Part shown: piece after piece, positions 8,451 through 17,220 of the stretch
Layout of the letters: every line of letters starts with the position of its first letter
How positions within the stretch are numbered: the first letter of the stretch is position 1
Virus record (IMG/VR): IMGVR_UViG_3300019763_000001
Coordinates: 1 to 64,000 of that record
Length of the DNA: 64,000 nucleotides
Reading direction: 5' to 3' (one strand)
Source of the DNA: a virus
Program-made: the position numbers and the translations under genes
Notes under the pieces: model-generated
The model's input: the letters and a program-made list of their open reading frames with translations, nothing else
Database searches by the model: none
Told to the model about the DNA's origin: nothing

Positions 8451-8849
8451 ATGAGTAAACCAATTCCTAGCGGTATTCGAATTCCAAAATGTCCAGAGGG
8501 CAAAACATTAGCGCTGATTCAAACGGGATTCATTGCAATTGATGATAAAGGTGTTAGTGAATCGCTTATTCGCTTTAGCAATTTGAGAGGTGCAATTGAA
8601 GAGTACTTCGGAGATGATATGCCAGAAGAATATAAAGAACTCATTGCCGTTGGTGATAAGTTTATTTCTGGTGCTAAAGTGGAACCAGTTGTTGAGGAAC
8701 CTGTTACAGAGGATGTCGTTGAACCAGTTGTTGAGGAACCTGTTACAGAGGATGTCGTTGAACCAGTTGTTGATCCTGTTACAGAGGAACCTGTTGTTGA
8801 ACAGCCACTAAAGCGAAGAGGTCGCAAGCCTGCTGTTAAAAAGGATTGA
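8451..8849 (+). CDS. Late protein with acidic EPVVEEPVTEDV repeats
   Basis: 132 residues: a globular N-terminal part (1-75), then an acidic tail built from a 13-residue unit (EPVVEEPVTEDVV) present twice in full and then in shortened forms, ending in a basic KRRGRKPAVKK segment that resembles an AT-hook core. The late promoter at 8389 and the strong site GGGAGATATTTAAA point to late expression. Function is not recognised; a virion or DNA-associated role is a guess from the basic tail. Confidence 0.75.
   Translation: MSKPIPSGIRIPKCPEGKTLALIQTGFIAIDDKGVSESLIRFSNLRGAIEEYFGDDMPEEYKELIAVGDKFISGAKVEPVVEEPVTEDVVEPVVEEPVTEDVVEPVVDPVTEEPVVEQPLKRRGRKPAVKKD
8683..8760 (+). repeat. 39-bp tandem repeat, 2 full copies
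   Basis: Two adjacent, nearly identical 39-base units inside the gene at 8451 encode the EPVVEEPVTEDVV repeats; partial units follow. In-frame length means copy changes leave the gene open. Confidence 0.85.
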
Positions 8850-8852
8850 TTT

Positions 8853-9002
8853 ATGATTTCTTTTACTGATTATCGTAAGCGAGTTAAGGAAGAATCAGAA
8901 CCAGCAACAACTACAGTTGCAGATAGTGGTAGTGCTTTGGACAAAGACTCTGTTATGAAAATTAATAGTAAGAAAAAGAAATGTGAAAAAGGTGGGAAGT
9001 GA
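8853..9002 (+). CDS. Small Lys-rich protein, 49 aa
   Basis: Starts three bases after the previous stop (MISFTDYRKRVKEESEP...) and ends with a Lys-rich tail KINSKKKKCEKGGK. It is followed at once by a strong terminator whose 5' arm overlaps its last codons. Likely cotranscribed with the repeat protein from the late promoter. No function recognised. Confidence 0.6.
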   Translation: MISFTDYRKRVKEESEPATTTVADSGSALDKDSVMKINSKKKKCEKGGK

Positions 9003-9019
9003 TTCTCACCTTTTTCTTT
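8986..9019 (+). terminator. Bidirectional rho-independent terminator
   Basis: A 13-bp stem (8986-8998 with 9003-9015, one G-U pair), a GTGA loop and U-rich tails on both strands, placed between two convergent genes. The end of the gp4 gene lies inside the stem. Confidence 0.8.
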
Positions 9020-9518
9020 TATTTATTTTGCCGGGAACTAGATCGTACTCAGTCCACTTAAGAAATTTCAATCCATTCCGTTTACAGAACTCTTCTGTAG
9101 CGGCCCACTTTGCAGAATTAACAATCCAGTTTTGCTCTTCATATATTTGCTGCTTTTTGTTTTTACCAACTCTCTTTGGTGGGATAGTTTCTTTATAAGG
9201 CTTTATTTCGATAAGCGCTTTAACAATACTATCATCGTTCATCTTAAACTCCACATACAAATCCATGAAGTAGTTTGATACATTACCTCTTATTGGGTGT
9301 ATGTATGGAATTTTAACGATTTCACTTCCCCATCTAACGATATTTGAATTTCCATCACAATACCTAAATGCAGTATACTCCCACCCTGATCTAAACATTA
9401 TAGGTTCTTTTGTATCCCCTTGTATAACTTTTTCAGGGTGCTTTGGAACGTATATACCTTGTCTTAAGTTTTTGTTGCTTCCATTCAATGATGGTTTGAA
9501 ATTACCTGCCATAACCAT
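9006..9518 (-). CDS. 4: Head completion protein, gp4-like
   Basis: 170 residues (168 if ATG 9512 is used). Matches T4 gp4: IMFRSGWEYTAFRYCDGNSNIVRW, IPYIHP, YFMDLYVEF, ALIEIKPYKET and NSAKWAATEEFCKRNG. The D...EIKP pattern is nuclease-like. gp4 acts after DNA packaging to make filled heads ready for tails. It overlaps the 3' end of the gp27-like gene by 17 bases and is the last gene of a three-gene late unit from the promoter at 11220. Confidence 0.85.
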   Translation of the reverse strand: MVMAGNFKPSLNGSNKNLRQGIYVPKHPEKVIQGDTKEPIMFRSGWEYTAFRYCDGNSNIVRWGSEIVKIPYIHPIRGNVSNYFMDLYVEFKMNDDSIVKALIEIKPYKETIPPKRVGKNKKQQIYEEQNWIVNSAKWAATEEFCKRNGLKFLKWTEYDLVPGKINKRKR

Positions 9519-10650
9519 CTCTCACTAACTCTAATGTTGTTGTACCTACATCTGGGTTCATAGAGTGCTTTACAGCTGATACAACATATTTTCCAGAAAT
9601 CTTTTTATCAGGATTAAATGATTGCCCACTCTCCAATGGTTCACTAGATGGTATTGATACGTGAACAGTATCCCCTGGTATTATATAGTTGCTAAGCGTA
9701 GCAACAATTTTAAGGGGTGCATTGAATAAAGCCGATCCTCTATGAATCTTACTTTCATGGTTCCTAGCATCGTTAGTTAAGCTTGGTACAAATATTCTGC
9801 AATTACTATCAAATAGATCATTTTCTTGCGACAATGAGCGTTTTATAGGTCGTGTATAGCTACAGTTTCTATTGAGCATGTTAATCATTCTAACGTCTCG
9901 TTGAATGCCACCTCTACGCTTCAGTGCTTTTCTATCAATAACAGAATCAAATTGATAATTCTGAATTTTCGTTTTGCCGTTTGTATTATCTGTGTTTTCG
10001 CTATAGACGAAATATGCTTTGGGTTGTTCATCAAACATACGCTTATAGGATTTAGCTTGTAACCCATATAGCGTATCGTAAACAAATATCGGATAGTTAT
10101 CTTTATCGTAAGCGTCCCTAATGAGTTTATCTATCTTAGAAAATGGGGTGCTATACTCGAATAACCTATCATTTATTATTCCAACAGCATTTGAGTGAAT
10201 GGTTATTCCTGTATTGAGTTCACTTGAAACGATATTTCTAATAATATCCGTTGCTGTGCCTGTGTAGCTCCTACTTGTCATCATTTTGGAGTTTAATTCG
10301 CTTTTAGGAGATATTAGGCTTAATGTGTAGTACGTATCGCTCCCATGCCCTACTCTATCGTTTATAGCGTCAAGTTGCATTGACATAAATGAAGGGAACC
10401 CATTATTGCTATTATCACTAAAAGCAATTGTGACGAACTCATCTCCTCTTAGATCTAAGTTGTTTAGTAGATCCCTTGCATCCTGAATCATTAAATTTAC
10501 GGTTATGCTGTATTCGTGAATGGATTGATATATTTCAAAATTCAATAGCATGTTGGATATATCAAACACACCTCTCCTTGAATTTATCTTTATGTATTGA
10601 ATATCATATTGACCAAAACCTAACTGATTAAGTGTTTGTTGGTTTGTCAT
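9502..10650 (-). CDS. 27: Baseplate hub protein, gp27-like
   Basis: 382 residues, close to T4 gp27 (391). Start at ATG 10650 (MTNQQTLN) is chosen because AAGGAGG lies nine bases upstream; the frame extends two codons further to a TTG. The N-terminal half has the strand-rich pattern of phage hub proteins and the end has KYVVSAVKHSMNPDVGTTTLELVRDGYG, as in gp27-like proteins (final strand pair). In T4 the gp27 trimer links tail tube to the spike. It overlaps gp53 by 23 bases. Confidence 0.75.
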   Translation of the reverse strand: MTNQQTLNQLGFGQYDIQYIKINSRRGVFDISNMLLNFEIYQSIHEYSITVNLMIQDARDLLNNLDLRGDEFVTIAFSDNSNNGFPSFMSMQLDAINDRVGHGSDTYYTLSLISPKSELNSKMMTSRSYTGTATDIIRNIVSSELNTGITIHSNAVGIINDRLFEYSTPFSKIDKLIRDAYDKDNYPIFVYDTLYGLQAKSYKRMFDEQPKAYFVYSENTDNTNGKTKIQNYQFDSVIDRKALKRRGGIQRDVRMINMLNRNCSYTRPIKRSLSQENDLFDSNCRIFVPSLTNDARNHESKIHRGSALFNAPLKIVATLSNYIIPGDTVHVSIPSSEPLESGQSFNPDKKISGKYVVSAVKHSMNPDVGTTTLELVRDGYGR

Positions 10651-11191
10651 AACCAAATGCCTCCTTTAAAGCGTTAACGACAAGGTCGATATATTCCTTC
10701 TTAACCATATATATATTTCGCTTTTTCTCATTTTCCAGCTGCTCGTGTTCATAAAACGTTATAGGTGTTAGACCAGCAGCTAATGCAACATCATCCGTAT
10801 ATGCACCATACGCATCTATCATTGCCTTTATAGATACTTGCTTCTTGTCGCTAGAGTTAATATAGTACATTATATCTACGTATACGTCCTCTCTAGGATA
10901 TTTCTTCTCTGTATACTGTCTAAGCTCTCTATCAGTTTTATACCAGTCATTATATGGATCGATAATTCCGTTTATAGCATATATAACCCATTCATGATCA
11001 TCAGTTCCATATAATCTAGAACTCATAACATTGGGACGCTCTCCTTGCTGCATTTCGTATATGAATGTTATTGGGTTCCTAACTTCTTTTTGTATTGTTG
11101 TTATTACCCCATCACTAATATCAGATATGCTGAAATCTGAATTATTAAATTCATTGTATAGTCTTGTTGGAAAATAATTAAAGAATCTCAT
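10628..11191 (-). CDS. 53: Baseplate wedge protein, gp53-like
   Basis: 187 residues; T4 gp53 is 196. Begins MRFFNYFPTRLYNEF and has the gp53-type core NPITFIYEMQQGERPNVMSSRLYGTDDHEWVIYAINGIIDPYNDWYKTDREL. gp53 links neighbouring wedges in the baseplate. First gene of the minus-strand late unit gp53-gp27-gp4. Confidence 0.85.
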   Translation of the reverse strand: MRFFNYFPTRLYNEFNNSDFSISDISDGVITTIQKEVRNPITFIYEMQQGERPNVMSSRLYGTDDHEWVIYAINGIIDPYNDWYKTDRELRQYTEKKYPREDVYVDIMYYINSSDKKQVSIKAMIDAYGAYTDDVALAAGLTPITFYEHEQLENEKKRNIYMVKKEYIDLVVNALKEAFGYDKPTNT

Positions 11192-11219
11192 GGCATAAAC
11201 CTACTTAATAAATATAGCT

Positions 11220-11227
11220 TATTTATA
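11220..11227 (-). promoter_or_regulatory. T4-type late promoter TATAAATA (minus)
   Basis: TATTTATA on the plus strand is TATAAATA on the minus strand, 29 bases upstream of gp53. A one-mismatch late element (AATAAATA, 11206-11213) faces the other way toward gp48, so this 62-base gap probably drives both late units. Confidence 0.75.
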
Positions 11228-11253
11228 CATGATTTATTATAGGTGGAGACATT

Positions 11254-12330
11254 ATGAATATTACCGGAACGTTAGGTTCAATTTCAGGTGCAGTTACTGG
11301 CGCTATTGATACCGTAACGGATGCAATTGATACTGTAACAGATACGATTGATAATATAACTGGTTCTCTCGATGATTTGCTTGATGACTTTAACGGTACA
11401 ATATCAGGTTTATTTACCGGCTCAGAGATTGATGAGCAAATAGCAACTCTCAAGCAGACTCCTGATCAAGTTAATCAGAGTGTCGTATATTATCCTGCCG
11501 ATATTATAAGCACACAAGAACTTAGTTATATGGTGTTCAAAATTAATGAAATGACTGATGTAAGTAACAATACAACCTCCAATCAACAATTCAATAACAA
11601 CAACAATATAAGCCAAACGATATTGAATCAAATAGGTACTGTTAATAATGATGGACGGTTCACAGGGATAAGAAAAGAGACAAAAGGTATGATAGCACTA
11701 TCAATGCCAGAGGATATAACATTCACATATGGAGTGGCATGGAATGTTGATGAGCTAGGCTTAGCTGGTAATGTAGTCAACGCTATGAATAACGGGATGT
11801 CCATAGAAGATTTTACGTATGCAGGGAGCGAAATGTTATCGAAAATGGGTTATAAAATGGCTCAGAACGTAACGGGAGCAAACTTCGAAGGTGCTTATGA
11901 AGTATCTAACGGCAAAATAATGAATCCTCATATGCAAGTATTATTTCAAGGTGTTTCTAATAGATCATTTCCAATGAGTATTATTTTCACACCAAGGGAT
12001 GAAAATGAAGCTGCAAGTGTTAGAGAAATCATTAGACGCTTCAAATATCATTCACATCCAGATGTTAGTGGTGTTAGTGGATATTCTCAGATGACGTACC
12101 CAGGATCATTCGAAATATTCTTCATGGATGGAAATAAACTAAACAAGAACCTACCACACTTTAAACAACTTGTATTAACTAGCATTAGTGAATCTCATTC
12201 TGCGGGTGGTGAATATGCTAGATTACAAAATGGTGAATCAGCGGTTATTCAATTAGACCTAACATTCACAGAGATTGATGTCCTGACGAAAAATGACTTT
12301 GACTATAATGCAAGTGGAGTGTTAAGATGA
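11254..12330 (+). CDS. 48: Baseplate-tail tube protein, gp48-like
   Basis: 358 residues; T4 gp48 is 364. The C-terminal part has the gp48 signature MNPHMQVLFQGVSNRSFP, FTPRDENEAASVREIIRRFK and MTYPGSFEIFFMDG. The first 50 residues are a repetitive Thr/Asp/Ile helix (AIDTVTDAIDTVTDTIDNI). gp48 caps the hub and starts the tail tube. GGTGGAG precedes the ATG. It overlaps the tape measure gene by 4 bases. Confidence 0.85.
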   Translation: MNITGTLGSISGAVTGAIDTVTDAIDTVTDTIDNITGSLDDLLDDFNGTISGLFTGSEIDEQIATLKQTPDQVNQSVVYYPADIISTQELSYMVFKINEMTDVSNNTTSNQQFNNNNNISQTILNQIGTVNNDGRFTGIRKETKGMIALSMPEDITFTYGVAWNVDELGLAGNVVNAMNNGMSIEDFTYAGSEMLSKMGYKMAQNVTGANFEGAYEVSNGKIMNPHMQVLFQGVSNRSFPMSIIFTPRDENEAASVREIIRRFKYHSHPDVSGVSGYSQMTYPGSFEIFFMDGNKLNKNLPHFKQLVLTSISESHSAGGEYARLQNGESAVIQLDLTFTEIDVLTKNDFDYNASGVLR

Positions 12331-14627
12331 CAACTGAATTTGATAAACACGCTAAGAGAATTGCGGATACGTTTAGACAAGAAACAACAGACGCTGATGA
12401 ATTCAAAGTCGTTATGCAAGAAGTTATGTCTAGTAATTTGGATGCTCAGAGACGTAATGATATACAACAGCAAAATAGAACTATGCAAAACTTCAAAATG
12501 CTGTTTAAAGGTTTAGAAGATGGCTTAGTTAATGTTTCGAAAGCTGAGCAAGAGTATTTAGGGGAAGTGTTAAAAAGAAACATTGATCAAAGCCAGCGTA
12601 TAATGGATGCTCAGAAATCTAAACAATCTGGTCCAGAAAGAATGGGAGTGGGCAAAGCAATGCTTCAAGCACTTACCCCCAATCTATCCTTCATGGGTGG
12701 TCTAATTGCTTCTACATCTCCTTTGTTGGGTGCTGCTATGCACTTAGCGGGTGAAACTAAAGATGTGCTTTCAAGATTCAATGAAAATAGACAATCTAAG
12801 AATGACAATGCAGATAGTGCGATAGATTCTTCTATTGATAGATTATCTGATGAATTTCAAAATTTCACGCTAGATATGGCTAGAAGTTTCAAGCAACAAT
12901 CTAAAGTAGATTCGTCTACAAATAATTCTATTGCTGATGTAAATGATTCTATCATCACTATGGATGAAAGACAAGATATTCTACTAACAGCAATCAACGA
13001 AAATTTAAAAAATGGTCGAGAAGGTGAAAAAGGTGATAAAACACAGCTACAGTCGCAGAGCATAAATCGCGTTGAAAGTAGCAATCCAATACTAGAAGCT
13101 CAGTTTTCACAACAATCTAAAACATTCGAAAGGATTGATGATTCAACGAATAGATTTAACAGAACGATTGAGCGAGTAGCAAAGCAAGGTGAAAAAACTA
13201 CAAGTGCAATTGAAAGGTTGAGTGAGACAAACAAAGCGTCTGCATACAAGGATAGAATTTCTGCAAACGACGCTAAGAGAGCAACCGATTTAAAAGCATC
13301 CGAAGGCAATAAACATGATGAAAAAATGATGGAGTTGCAGGAACAATCAGCTGGGATGTTAGGTATAATGGGTTTATCTAACGCTATGAATATGATTGTT
13401 ACAACAGCAGCGTTAGTAACATCAACACTAACATCAGTATTCACAGCGGCAGTTATTGGCATTAAGCCTTTGATCGGTATTGGCAAATTTCTGTTGAAAA
13501 GTGGTAAATTTGTTGCAGGTAGAATTTTAGCAATACCATTAGCGCTTTACAATCTAATAGATGGGTTTTTCAGTGCTGAAGATATATTGCAAGATGATGA
13601 TGTTAATATCTTTGATAGACTATATGCTGGTATCATCAATGTTGCAGCAAATTTAGTAGGTGGAATAATCGATGGTGTTGCAGGTTTATTTGGATTTGAA
13701 ACTGATGTAACAGGATGGGTTAAAGAAAAAGGAAGGTTGATAAGAGACAGTTTCTATAGTGCTGCTCAATGGGTAGGTAATATTCTTTCAACCATTCCAG
13801 AGTATATTAGCAAAGGTATTGGCTATATAGCAAACATCGGAAGCCGTTTCGCCGAATCTATCAAAAGATTTTTCTTCGATGCTGAAGATAAGCTATCCCC
13901 TAGAGCAATGCTAGGTGGTTTAGTTAATATAGGTGAATGGTATTTAGGGCTATGGTCAAAATTATTTGATGGCGTTAAATCTGTATTTAATACGTTCGTC
14001 GAATTTGATTATTCAAGTCTAAAAGATCAAGCACTGGATTATATCGTTCAAGTTAAAGATAACGTTGTAGAAGGATTTAAAAGTTTTAGTGAAGCATTCT
14101 CAATAGAGAATATGAAAAGACTATGGAGCGGAAGTAAAGCGTTCGTAGGTGATATGCTAGCTAGTTTAATCGACTCTATCAAAATGTCTATAAATGGTTT
14201 AATACTATCAGTGATAGACAAAATGCCAGATATAGCTCAAGAACTTGATTTCGTGAAGGGATTGAAGAATAAAGCAGAGCTATCAAATAGTGAAATAGAA
14301 GATGCGCAGTTACAGCGAGAAAATAACAGCAGAAATGGATATTTTTCTGGCGATTTACCATCAAAAGTAGTAGATCCGATAAATAAAGTTGATGACTTAA
14401 GTAAAGCTGTTATGCAACAACAAACATATAGCACCATGTCATCTGACGCAGCTGTCAATCAAATCATCAAAGACAACTATGAAAGAGGTGCTCATACAAA
14501 TCCACAAGCTGTTCAAATGAAGCAGATGCAGATACTACGCGACATCTCACAAGGCAAAATCACTACAAACGATCATAAACAAATGTATAGAATCTTAGAA
14601 GGTTCTTTAAACAGCAAGGATCTATAA
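12327..14627 (+). CDS. 29: Tape measure protein, gp29-like
   Basis: 766 residues (T4 gp29: 590). Predicted largely helical with Gln/Asn/Lys-rich coiled coil in the first 350 residues, hydrophobic segments at about 360-440 (AMNMIVTTAALVTSTLTSVF, AVIGIKPLIGIG), then amphipathic helices. Placement between gp48 and gp54 genes, length and composition support a tail tape measure. The greater length predicts a longer tail than T4's if spacing is similar (inference). Confidence 0.82.
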   Translation: MTTEFDKHAKRIADTFRQETTDADEFKVVMQEVMSSNLDAQRRNDIQQQNRTMQNFKMLFKGLEDGLVNVSKAEQEYLGEVLKRNIDQSQRIMDAQKSKQSGPERMGVGKAMLQALTPNLSFMGGLIASTSPLLGAAMHLAGETKDVLSRFNENRQSKNDNADSAIDSSIDRLSDEFQNFTLDMARSFKQQSKVDSSTNNSIADVNDSIITMDERQDILLTAINENLKNGREGEKGDKTQLQSQSINRVESSNPILEAQFSQQSKTFERIDDSTNRFNRTIERVAKQGEKTTSAIERLSETNKASAYKDRISANDAKRATDLKASEGNKHDEKMMELQEQSAGMLGIMGLSNAMNMIVTTAALVTSTLTSVFTAAVIGIKPLIGIGKFLLKSGKFVAGRILAIPLALYNLIDGFFSAEDILQDDDVNIFDRLYAGIINVAANLVGGIIDGVAGLFGFETDVTGWVKEKGRLIRDSFYSAAQWVGNILSTIPEYISKGIGYIANIGSRFAESIKRFFFDAEDKLSPRAMLGGLVNIGEWYLGLWSKLFDGVKSVFNTFVEFDYSSLKDQALDYIVQVKDNVVEGFKSFSEAFSIENMKRLWSGSKAFVGDMLASLIDSIKMSINGLILSVIDKMPDIAQELDFVKGLKNKAELSNSEIEDAQLQRENNSRNGYFSGDLPSKVVDPINKVDDLSKAVMQQQTYSTMSSDAAVNQIIKDNYERGAHTNPQAVQMKQMQILRDISQGKITTNDHKQMYRILEGSLNSKDL

Positions 14628-14628
14628 T

Positions 14629-15600
14629 ATGAGTACAATTCCTAACGTTAAGGATATTGTTTACAAAAGTGATGTAGCAAGACTGCATCGCTTTTATACA
14701 ATAATGAAGTTGCCAGAAGTGCTGGTATCAAGTTTACAAGATATGGAAGAGTCCAATAATCAAGGTATCAAAAGTTCAGGCTTAAGTGGACTGCTCGACA
14801 CAGTTGATAATGCACTTGATTTGTTCGATAGAATCAAAAATGGCCCAGAAGCTGAAAGAACACTAACAGCTATGTGTTCTGGTGTCACTTGGCCAGGAAG
14901 AACTCTAGCAACAATACAACCAAAGACTAGCGGCCCTAGACGAACTATGCCTTTCGCTAGTGTCACAGATGTTGTATCGATGACGTTCCTATGCTCTTCC
15001 GATTTATTCGAAAAGCGAGTCTTCGAAGCATGGGTAGATAATATCGTCAATCACAAAACAGGAAGATTAAACTATTATAACTCATATATAGGTGAAGCCA
15101 CTATCATTCAATATGATGGCAATGGGAAAGTCGTAGATGCTTCTAAACTTGTTGAGTTATATCCTGTTAGAGTACAAGGCATTGAATCGAAAAAAGAAGA
15201 GAATAACGAATTTCACAGATTGACCGTTGACTTCGCATATAGATATCACGAAAAAGCCGAAGATTCTGTACTCAATAGTACGTACTCTACTCAAGTGAGA
15301 GGTCATAATGGATCGTTAATAGGTGCAATCACTGATATAGCTAATGGTGATATTGGATCAGCAATAAGAAATGCTGCATCAGTTGCTGTGAATGGAATAA
15401 ATTTAAGTGATGAAGGGGCAGCGATAGCTAATAGGGTTGTAGATGTTATTGGTGATTCTAATTTGAATCTAGAAGGGGTTGCTAGAATTGTCCAAAGAAT
15501 GAACTTAGACATTCTAACAACCGATAATATCAGAGGTGATGATAAGACATTGCTCAACTCAGCTCTAACAACTGCTCTTCAGAAACTCACTGGTTCTTAA
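14629..15600 (+). CDS. 54: Baseplate tail-tube initiator, gp54-like
   Basis: 323 residues; T4 gp54 is 320. Signature region CSGVTWPGRTLATIQPKTSGPRRTMPF followed by SMTFLCSSDLFEKRVFEAW is typical of gp54 and the tube-protein fold. gp54 binds gp48 and starts tail tube and sheath assembly. Its end overlaps the end of the convergent ligase gene by 14 bases. Confidence 0.85.
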   Translation: MSTIPNVKDIVYKSDVARLHRFYTIMKLPEVLVSSLQDMEESNNQGIKSSGLSGLLDTVDNALDLFDRIKNGPEAERTLTAMCSGVTWPGRTLATIQPKTSGPRRTMPFASVTDVVSMTFLCSSDLFEKRVFEAWVDNIVNHKTGRLNYYNSYIGEATIIQYDGNGKVVDASKLVELYPVRVQGIESKKEENNEFHRLTVDFAYRYHEKAEDSVLNSTYSTQVRGHNGSLIGAITDIANGDIGSAIRNAASVAVNGINLSDEGAAIANRVVDVIGDSNLNLEGVARIVQRMNLDILTTDNIRGDDKTLLNSALTTALQKLTGS

Positions 15601-17056
15601 AAAGATGCTTTAAATTGAAAACGGAAGAGGTAGAGTCATCTATAACTTTTTGTAGACTATCTGCTTCTTTCTTATCCAATCGCTGTCCTTTAAATCGGGG
15701 CAAGAATACAGAATGAGGTGTATCGATATCATTGTTATATTGAATACCGTTATGATAGCAATCTACAACTGTTCCTAACCAGTCACTTTCCCAATTATCT
15801 GAAATTTCTTGTCGCATGTCATCTGTAAACCCAGAGCATCCAACTTGTAGCAATCCATCTTCAGTTTCTAAAATCAACGAACCGAACGTGTTTGCATGTT
15901 TGCCATTTCCAGGATTCTTACCAACAATTTTAAGCTCACTTTGAACAATGACTTTTAGTTTCAATTGTTCTTTAGGCTTACCATTTTTCCAAATAGCATT
16001 GTATTCCTTTAGAATTGTACCTTCTTTACCACTAGACGCAAGCTCTTCAAAATGAGATAATGCTTCATTTATGTTCGCTACGATACGGCACTCTACAGGA
16101 ACGATGTGTTTGAGAGATGCTGTTGCAACTTCGAGTAGTTTTCTACGGTCATGGCGAGGTACTGGATACTGGCCCAACATGTAAGCATCGTAAGGTATGA
16201 TGTCCCAGCAACGAAATTGAATGTAGTATTTTGAATCATCTAACTTTTCTCCTGTTTGAATTAAAGAGTTGATCAAGCCGTTACCATCTGCACGTTCTAA
16301 CAACTCACCTGTAGCCAAATCTTTGATTACAAATTCTGAAATGATAACACACTCTTTCATTCCGGACCGTTGCTTAACTGCTCTAGCTTCTTGCTTAACT
16401 GTATCAGGGAAAGCATCGCCAGAAATATCGCTTCCGTTTCTTGTCTCAAATCGCACACCATCAGTTAAAACGAATGTATTTAGAAATACACCATCTTCTT
16501 TGCATTCACTAAACGCACCATTTTTTTCATCAAACACAAACTTTGATGCAGATTTAGCATTTAGTGAAGTCGCTCCTTGATAACGAGGAACATAGATCAA
16601 ATTTGGCCACACTTTATTGATAGTAGAATCACTTACACCACATCTTGCGTCACGATCAATGATGCGCTCAAGCACCTCTCTACCATCCTCTTTAAGGTTT
16701 TGGTGGATTAAAGATACTTCTGCCATCTTTTCATCACCGCTAATTTTTCGACTGTTAAGATGATCTAATAGATGTAAAATGCATTGCCATTGATTGCTAG
16801 TCAATTCTTTAAAGGATTCCTGTACAGCTACATCGGTTGCACTGGCTTCAGTAAATTTATCACTTTCTTGCCATTCTGATAACCCTTTTAGTGTTAGAAA
16901 GTATGTTTGTTTTGGGCAATAAGTTAGCCTAAAGAATTCTTTAAGGTTAATATTGTGCTTCTCGCGTTCCAAAATTTCAAGTTTGTCTTTTCGACCAGAT
17001 GTGCTTCTAAGTTCTTCTAAAATTTCACAAATATCTAATGTTATTGCTGAACTCAT
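15587..17056 (-). CDS. 30: ATP-dependent DNA ligase, gp30-like
   Basis: 489 residues; T4 ligase is 487. Motif I lysine lies in ECKEDGVFL (KxDG), motif III region in VIISEFVIKD, motif IV in KEGTILKEY and motif V in LKLKV. It seals nicks in replication and repair. It overlaps gp54 tail-to-tail and its start touches the stop of the small upstream gene, so it belongs to a minus-strand replication operon. Confidence 0.92.
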   Translation of the reverse strand: MSSAITLDICEILEELRSTSGRKDKLEILEREKHNINLKEFFRLTYCPKQTYFLTLKGLSEWQESDKFTEASATDVAVQESFKELTSNQWQCILHLLDHLNSRKISGDEKMAEVSLIHQNLKEDGREVLERIIDRDARCGVSDSTINKVWPNLIYVPRYQGATSLNAKSASKFVFDEKNGAFSECKEDGVFLNTFVLTDGVRFETRNGSDISGDAFPDTVKQEARAVKQRSGMKECVIISEFVIKDLATGELLERADGNGLINSLIQTGEKLDDSKYYIQFRCWDIIPYDAYMLGQYPVPRHDRRKLLEVATASLKHIVPVECRIVANINEALSHFEELASSGKEGTILKEYNAIWKNGKPKEQLKLKVIVQSELKIVGKNPGNGKHANTFGSLILETEDGLLQVGCSGFTDDMRQEISDNWESDWLGTVVDCYHNGIQYNNDIDTPHSVFLPRFKGQRLDKKEADSLQKVIDDSTSSVFNLKHLFKNQ

Positions 17057-17220
17057 TATAAGTATTCCTCCAATAATCGTTTTAATTCTTTTTCGTCGTA
17101 GCTAGTATAGTGCTTATTGATGTGATCTTCAACTTGTTTCTTTGTTGTTAGACCTTCAATCGTTACAAGATCTTCAATTAGCCTATGCAAATATTCGTTT
17201 GTTATTTTAGCCTTTGACAT
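17056..17220 (-). CDS. Small helical protein, 54 aa
   Basis: Start at ATG 17220 (MSKAKITNEYLH) is chosen for the GGAGGGG site; the frame extends ten codons upstream without support. Charged and helical (LKRLLEEYL end). Its stop overlaps the ligase start and its start overlaps the end of the A1-like gene. Function unknown. Confidence 0.65.
   Translation of the reverse strand: MSKAKITNEYLHRLIEDLVTIEGLTTKKQVEDHINKHYTSYDEKELKRLLEEYL

Noticed and set aside
8683-8760. CRISPR array
   Set aside because: The repeats are adjacent in-frame coding units without spacers. The 63-bp and 27-bp repeat fields elsewhere are also coding; no CRISPR was seen.
8519-8827. Antisense frame of 102 codons opposite the repeat protein
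   Set aside because: It mirrors the repetitive coding strand (Thr/Ser/Gly-rich translation) and has no ribosome site; a shadow of the real gene.
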